Origin: Dehalococcoidia bacterium
GTDB taxonomy: Bacteria > Chloroflexota > Dehalococcoidia > DSTF01 > JALHUB01
Reading direction: 5' to 3'
DNA length: 9,627 nt
Assembly: GCA_022865685.1 (NCBI GenBank)
Contig: JALHUB010000042.1
Location: forward strand, 1-9,627
Shown here: positions 6,820 to 9,627 of the stretch, one piece after another
Layout: each line of letters opens with the position of its first letter
Position numbering within the stretch: position 1 is the first letter of the stretch
Notes under the pieces: generated by a model
Told to the model about the DNA's origin: nothing
The model's input: only the letters and a program-made list of their open reading frames with translations
Databases searched by the model: none
Made by a program: the position numbers and the translations under genes

Positions 6820-7318
6820 GAGCGGGGACCTCGTCTGTGCTGGGGCCTGCCGAAGCCCGGGCCGCTGCCATCGCCTTTTCGACGGCGTCCCTGGCGTCGG
6901 TGGCCTGGATTACGGGCGGCGGTTCGTGGCCTTCGCGGGCGAACGTCCAGCTCGCCAGAGAAATGACCGGCTTGTGATAGGCAAGGGCGAGCGCCATCTC
7001 TGAGAGCGTGCCGTAGGAGCCTTCGACTGCGATCACGGCGTCGGCGGACAGCACGACGACGGTGTTGCGCGCATACCCCAGGCCGGTGACGATGGGAAAC
7101 TCGACGTAGGGGTTCATCCCGCTCCGGTCCATCGTCGGCAGGATGCCGATTGTGTGTCCGCCCCGGCTGCGAGCGCCGCGACAGGCCGCTTCCATGACGC
7201 CGCTGCGTCCGCCGCAGACGAGGACGCAACCGCGATCCGCTAGCTCTCGCCCCACTTCCTCGGCCAGGGCGAGCGCCTTCTCTGAAGCTCGGTCGCCTCC
7301 TACGACGGAGATCATCAT
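6809..7318 (-). CDS. LOG-like Rossmann-fold protein, TIGR00725 type (SLOG superfamily)
   Basis: A 169-residue single-domain protein starting MMISVVGGD. Seen (residues counted from ATG 7318): the glycine-rich nucleotide loop VCGGRSGVMEA (34-44); GILPTMDRSGMNPYV, typical of the TIGR00725 branch; GLGYARN; and SYGTLSE (101-107), the counterpart of the PGGxGTxxE motif of true LOG phosphoribohydrolases. The PGG part is missing, so cytokinin-type activity should not be assumed. Family knowledge: these proteins relate to LOG and DprA and probably bind a nucleotide; the substrate is unknown. It heads the cluster and overlaps eno by 11 bp. In-frame TTG 7327 and GTG 7324 lie on or just past the -10 box, so ATG 7318 (or 7315) is preferred. 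Confidence 0.88.
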   Translation of the reverse strand: MMISVVGGDRASEKALALAEEVGRELADRGCVLVCGGRSGVMEAACRGARSRGGHTIGILPTMDRSGMNPYVEFPIVTGLGYARNTVVVLSADAVIAVEGSYGTLSEMALALAYHKPVISLASWTFAREGHEPPPVIQATDARDAVEKAMAAARASAGPSTDEVPAHGD

Positions 7319-7326
7319 CCCCACCA

Positions 7327-7355
7327 ATCATATAGATCGGTCAGACAGGCGACAA
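7327..7355 (-). promoter_or_regulatory. Sigma70-type promoter for the LOG-eno-ybjQ-gap cluster
   Basis: On the minus strand TTGTCG (7355-7350, four of six to TTGACA) and TATGAT (7332-7327, five of six to TATAAT) are exactly 17 bp apart. Transcription would start at about 7320-7321, only 2-3 nt before ATG 7318. The mRNA would be leaderless or nearly so, in line with the lack of a good Shine-Dalgarno sequence there. Confidence 0.6.
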
Positions 7356-7539
7356 GCCTCAATTGTGCCGTATCGGACGCTCGCTATGTGTTGATGTGAA
7401 CGAACTGAAGGCAATGGAATCGGCGCGCGCGGCCCGCGGTGGCGGCATCCGAGTGTGTGATGCTGACGTTCACGGAACCACCACTTCTTCCGACTTGATC
7501 TTCGCGGCGGAATCACGTGGGCTTGCTAAATTGAGGTTT
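7354..7539. repeat. 11-bp inverted repeat spanning the divergent intergenic region
   Basis: AAGCCTCAATT at 7354-7364 faces AATTGAGGTTT at 7529-7539, matching 10 of 11 bases in inverted orientation. The left arm touches the -35 box of the leftward promoter and the right arm lies 37 bp before the oxidase start. The right arm also sits in a short dyad, ATTGA-GGTT-TCAAT (7530-7543). A shared regulator site is possible but chance is not excluded. I see no convincing -10/-35 pair for the oxidase and no other gene in 7333-7575. Confidence 0.3.
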
Positions 7540-7575
7540 CAATAGCCTCTGTAAGACAGCAGTAAGGAGGTCAAC

Positions 7576-9627
7576 GTGACTCAGAGGAGAAGCATAAGCC
7601 GACGTAGTTTGTTGAAAGGCGTGGCGGCCGGGACGGCGGTGATGGCAGCTGGCACAACCGGCCTAAGCCGGTACCTCGGGGTTCCCCTGGCACCGGGAGC
7701 TGCAGGCATAGCCAGAGCCCAGGTGGCACAGACGCCGCTGGCGGGGAGCGCCATCCCGCGGTTCGTAGACCCGCTCCCGCTCCTCGACCTCGCCGGTGGT
7801 CCGATGCAAACCGTGATCGCCAGCACAAGCGAGATCCAACTTCACATGCGCGAGTTCCAGGCCACAGTGATGCCGTCCACATTCGTTCCAGTTGCGGGTC
7901 CCTACAGCGGGACGTGGGTGTGGGGTTACATCGCGGGCGCGGGTGTTCCGGCAGCCGCAAGGGGCACGTACCTTGGGCCAGTGATCGTGGCGACACGGAA
8001 CCAGCCGACTCAGATAAGATTCATAAACAACCTGGGCAATACCTCCGGCAGCAATCTTCAAGCCTGGGTGGACGGGACTGACCAGACCCTGCACTGGGCT
8101 GACCCCCTAAACGGGGAAGAGAACATGTGCGCGCACATGGGTGGGATGCCCATGGGCTACTGCGCTCAGCACTACTCCGGCCCCATCCCGACCGTGCCCC
8201 ACGTGCATGTCGGCGAAATCCCGCCGGTGATCGACGGCGGGCCGGACGCGGGGTTCACCAGCGATGGCGCCTACCACGGCCACGGGTACTACACTCGCCC
8301 GGGAGTCACTGTGGCAGGGAACGAGGCCGTCTACCGCTACCCGAACACCCAGGAGGCAGCGATGATCTGGTTCCACGATCATCTCCTGGGCGCAACGCGC
8401 CTCAACGTCTACGCCGGGCTCGCGGGGGCCTACCCGCTAATCGACCCCGGTCTCACACTGCCAACCGGCCTGCACCCCGTCGGGCTGCAGCAGGGCGCAA
8501 GCGGTCCCGTCGACTACCTCGTTCCGATGGTGCTCCAGGACCGCATGTTCGACGTCAACGGGCAACTCTTCTTCCCCAACGTGGGCATCAACCCAGAGCA
8601 CCCGTTCTGGATCCCGGAGTTCGTCGGCGACACCATCGTCGTCAACGGCAAGGTGTGGCCGTTCCTGAACGTCCAGGCAAAGCGTTACCGCTTCCTGTTC
8701 GTCAACGGCTCCAATGCCCGCACCTATGAGCTGAACCTGGGGAAGGGGACACCCTTGTGGCAGATCGGCACCGACGGTGGTTACTTGGACGTGCCGGTGA
8801 AGCTCGACAAGCTGCTACTCATGCCCGGCGAACGCGCTGATGTGATCATCGACTTCGCCGGCCTCCAGGGGCAGACGCTCATCTTGCGCAACACCGGCCG
8901 CACCCCCTATCCGAAGGGAGCCCCCCCGGCCGCGTCAACCCTCGGTCAGATCGTACAGTTCCGGGTGCAGCCAGGAGCTGTCACCGACGCAAGCTACAAT
9001 CCGGCGTCGGGCATCCCTCTGCGCCCCGCGATGGTCCGGCTGGTCAATCCTGCGACCGGCGCCTTGGCCGCGGGCGTGACGGCGAACAAGACGCGTCAGA
9101 TGACACTCAACGAGATCATGGGCATGGGCGGGCCGCTGGAGATTCTGGTTAACAATACCAAGTGGGACGGGAAGCGCAGCGACGGATCAGTGAGAACTGA
9201 CTTCCAGGCGATCACGATAGGCGGCATGACCGATTACTACTCGGAACTCCCGAATGAGGGCGACACCGAGGTCTGGGAGATCGTCAATCTGACCGCCGAC
9301 GCCCATCCCATCCATACTCACTTGACGCAGTTCCAGCTGATCAGTCGGCAGGGCTTCAACGTGAACAAGGACAACGGTGCTTACGCCGCAGCCTTCCCGG
9401 GGTCTTCGACCATCATCGACCCGATGACGGGGTTGCCGTACGCCGCCGGGGTTTTCATTCCCGCCTTCGGCCCGCCGCTTGACTACAATACAGGCAACGC
9501 GCGCGCTTTGGGCGGTAACCCGGACATCGTGCCGTTCTTGCAGGGCCCGGCAAAGCCGCCGAACGCTAACGAGGCAGGCTGGAAAGACACGGTGGTTATG
9601 TATCCGGGCGAAGTGACTCGCATCGCG
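7576..9627 (+). CDS. Tat-exported CotA-like multicopper oxidase, C-terminus cut
   Basis: The frame is open for 684 codons from GTG 7576, with TAAGGAGG 5 nt upstream, and runs off the right edge. Seen: a twin-arginine signal, SRRSLLKG (R9, R10), with a likely cut after ARA (46-48). Copper motifs follow: HVH (209, 211), HDH (267, 269) in WFHDHLLGATRLNVYAG, and HPIHTH (577, 580, 582). VNGKVWPFL and GWKDT also match CotA. The last motif, HCHxxxH with its axial Met, should lie just beyond the window. Family knowledge: these enzymes oxidise phenols, bilirubin or metal ions using O2. The real substrate is unknown. Odd points: the first motif is HVHVG, not HLHGG; a Cys/His/Met-rich stretch (173-199) precedes it; and at least 684 residues exceeds the 513 of B. 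subtilis CotA, partly through a longer loop after HPIHTH. It is divergent from the glycolytic cluster. Confidence 0.95.
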   Translation, partial: MTQRRSISRRSLLKGVAAGTAVMAAGTTGLSRYLGVPLAPGAAGIARAQVAQTPLAGSAIPRFVDPLPLLDLAGGPMQTVIASTSEIQLHMREFQATVMPSTFVPVAGPYSGTWVWGYIAGAGVPAAARGTYLGPVIVATRNQPTQIRFINNLGNTSGSNLQAWVDGTDQTLHWADPLNGEENMCAHMGGMPMGYCAQHYSGPIPTVPHVHVGEIPPVIDGGPDAGFTSDGAYHGHGYYTRPGVTVAGNEAVYRYPNTQEAAMIWFHDHLLGATRLNVYAGLAGAYPLIDPGLTLPTGLHPVGLQQGASGPVDYLVPMVLQDRMFDVNGQLFFPNVGINPEHPFWIPEFVGDTIVVNGKVWPFLNVQAKRYRFLFVNGSNARTYELNLGKGTPLWQIGTDGGYLDVPVKLDKLLLMPGERADVIIDFAGLQGQTLILRNTGRTPYPKGAPPAASTLGQIVQFRVQPGAVTDASYNPASGIPLRPAMVRLVNPATGALAAGVTANKTRQMTLNEIMGMGGPLEILVNNTKWDGKRSDGSVRTDFQAITIGGMTDYYSELPNEGDTEVWEIVNLTADAHPIHTHLTQFQLISRQGFNVNKDNGAYAAAFPGSSTIIDPMTGLPYAAGVFIPAFGPPLDYNTGNARALGGNPDIVPFLQGPAKPPNANEAGWKDTVVMYPGEVTRIA

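Noticed and set aside
7396..7473. 7-bp inverted repeat GTGAACG / CGTTCAC in the divergent region
   Set aside because: The arms are short, 64 bases apart and unrelated to any promoter element, so chance is the simplest explanation.
7363..7545. 60-codon plus-strand frame ahead of the oxidase (alternative start at GTG 7396)
   Set aside because: It has no Shine-Dalgarno sequence, needs TTG or GTG, has only moderate GC at third positions and resembles no known family. A tiny unknown gene cannot be fully excluded.
7571..8382. Minus-strand frames opposite the oxidase (7571-7996, 7663-8094, 8107-8382) and plus-strand 8127-8729
   Set aside because: All overlap the multicopper oxidase frame, whose copper motifs and CotA similarity are decisive.

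Overview
The window is GC-rich DNA with coding sequence that strongly prefers G or C at third codon positions. It most resembles a Chloroflexota bacterium, probably Dehalococcoidia-like. The main pointer is a giant membrane protein with the YYY signature of the Chlor_Arch_YYY (DUF2298) family, which is known mainly from Chloroflexi and Archaea. The enolase, GAPDH and oxidase are consistent with this but not diagnostic. No rRNA, tRNA, CRISPR array or transposase gene was seen.

Layout. Positions 1-3635 (minus, cut by the left edge) encode a polytopic membrane protein of at least 1211 residues. It joins a GT39/PMT_2-type glycosyltransferase-like half to a Chlor_Arch_YYY half. Positions 3636-3958 are a non-coding gap with a weak promoter, an inverted repeat around its -10 box and a possible leader peptide. 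Positions 3959-7318 (minus) form a compact cluster read in the order LOG-like Rossmann protein, enolase, YbjQ/UPF0145 protein, GAPDH. LOG and eno overlap by 11 bp, ybjQ and gap are 42 bp apart, and a good sigma70-type promoter sits almost on the start codon of the first gene. Positions 7333-7575 are a divergent intergenic region. From 7576 to the right edge (plus, cut) runs a Tat-exported CotA-like multicopper oxidase with three of its four copper motifs inside the window.

The most unusual structure lies between eno and ybjQ. The last codons of enolase are present twice as 38-bp identical direct repeats, 172 bp apart. They flank a 134-bp segment with two similar GC-rich hairpins. The copy beside ybjQ encodes an alternative enolase tail whose stop codon lies 7 nt before the ybjQ start. 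This looks like a small element that entered the enolase 3' end and carried, or left behind, a replacement tail, or like the scar of a larger one. Collapsing the repeats in silico restores a tight eno-ybjQ junction.

Functionally, GAPDH and enolase are two steps of lower glycolysis, co-transcribed with two small conserved proteins of uncertain role. The membrane glycosyltransferase and the exported oxidase act at or outside the cell membrane and appear to be separate transcription units.
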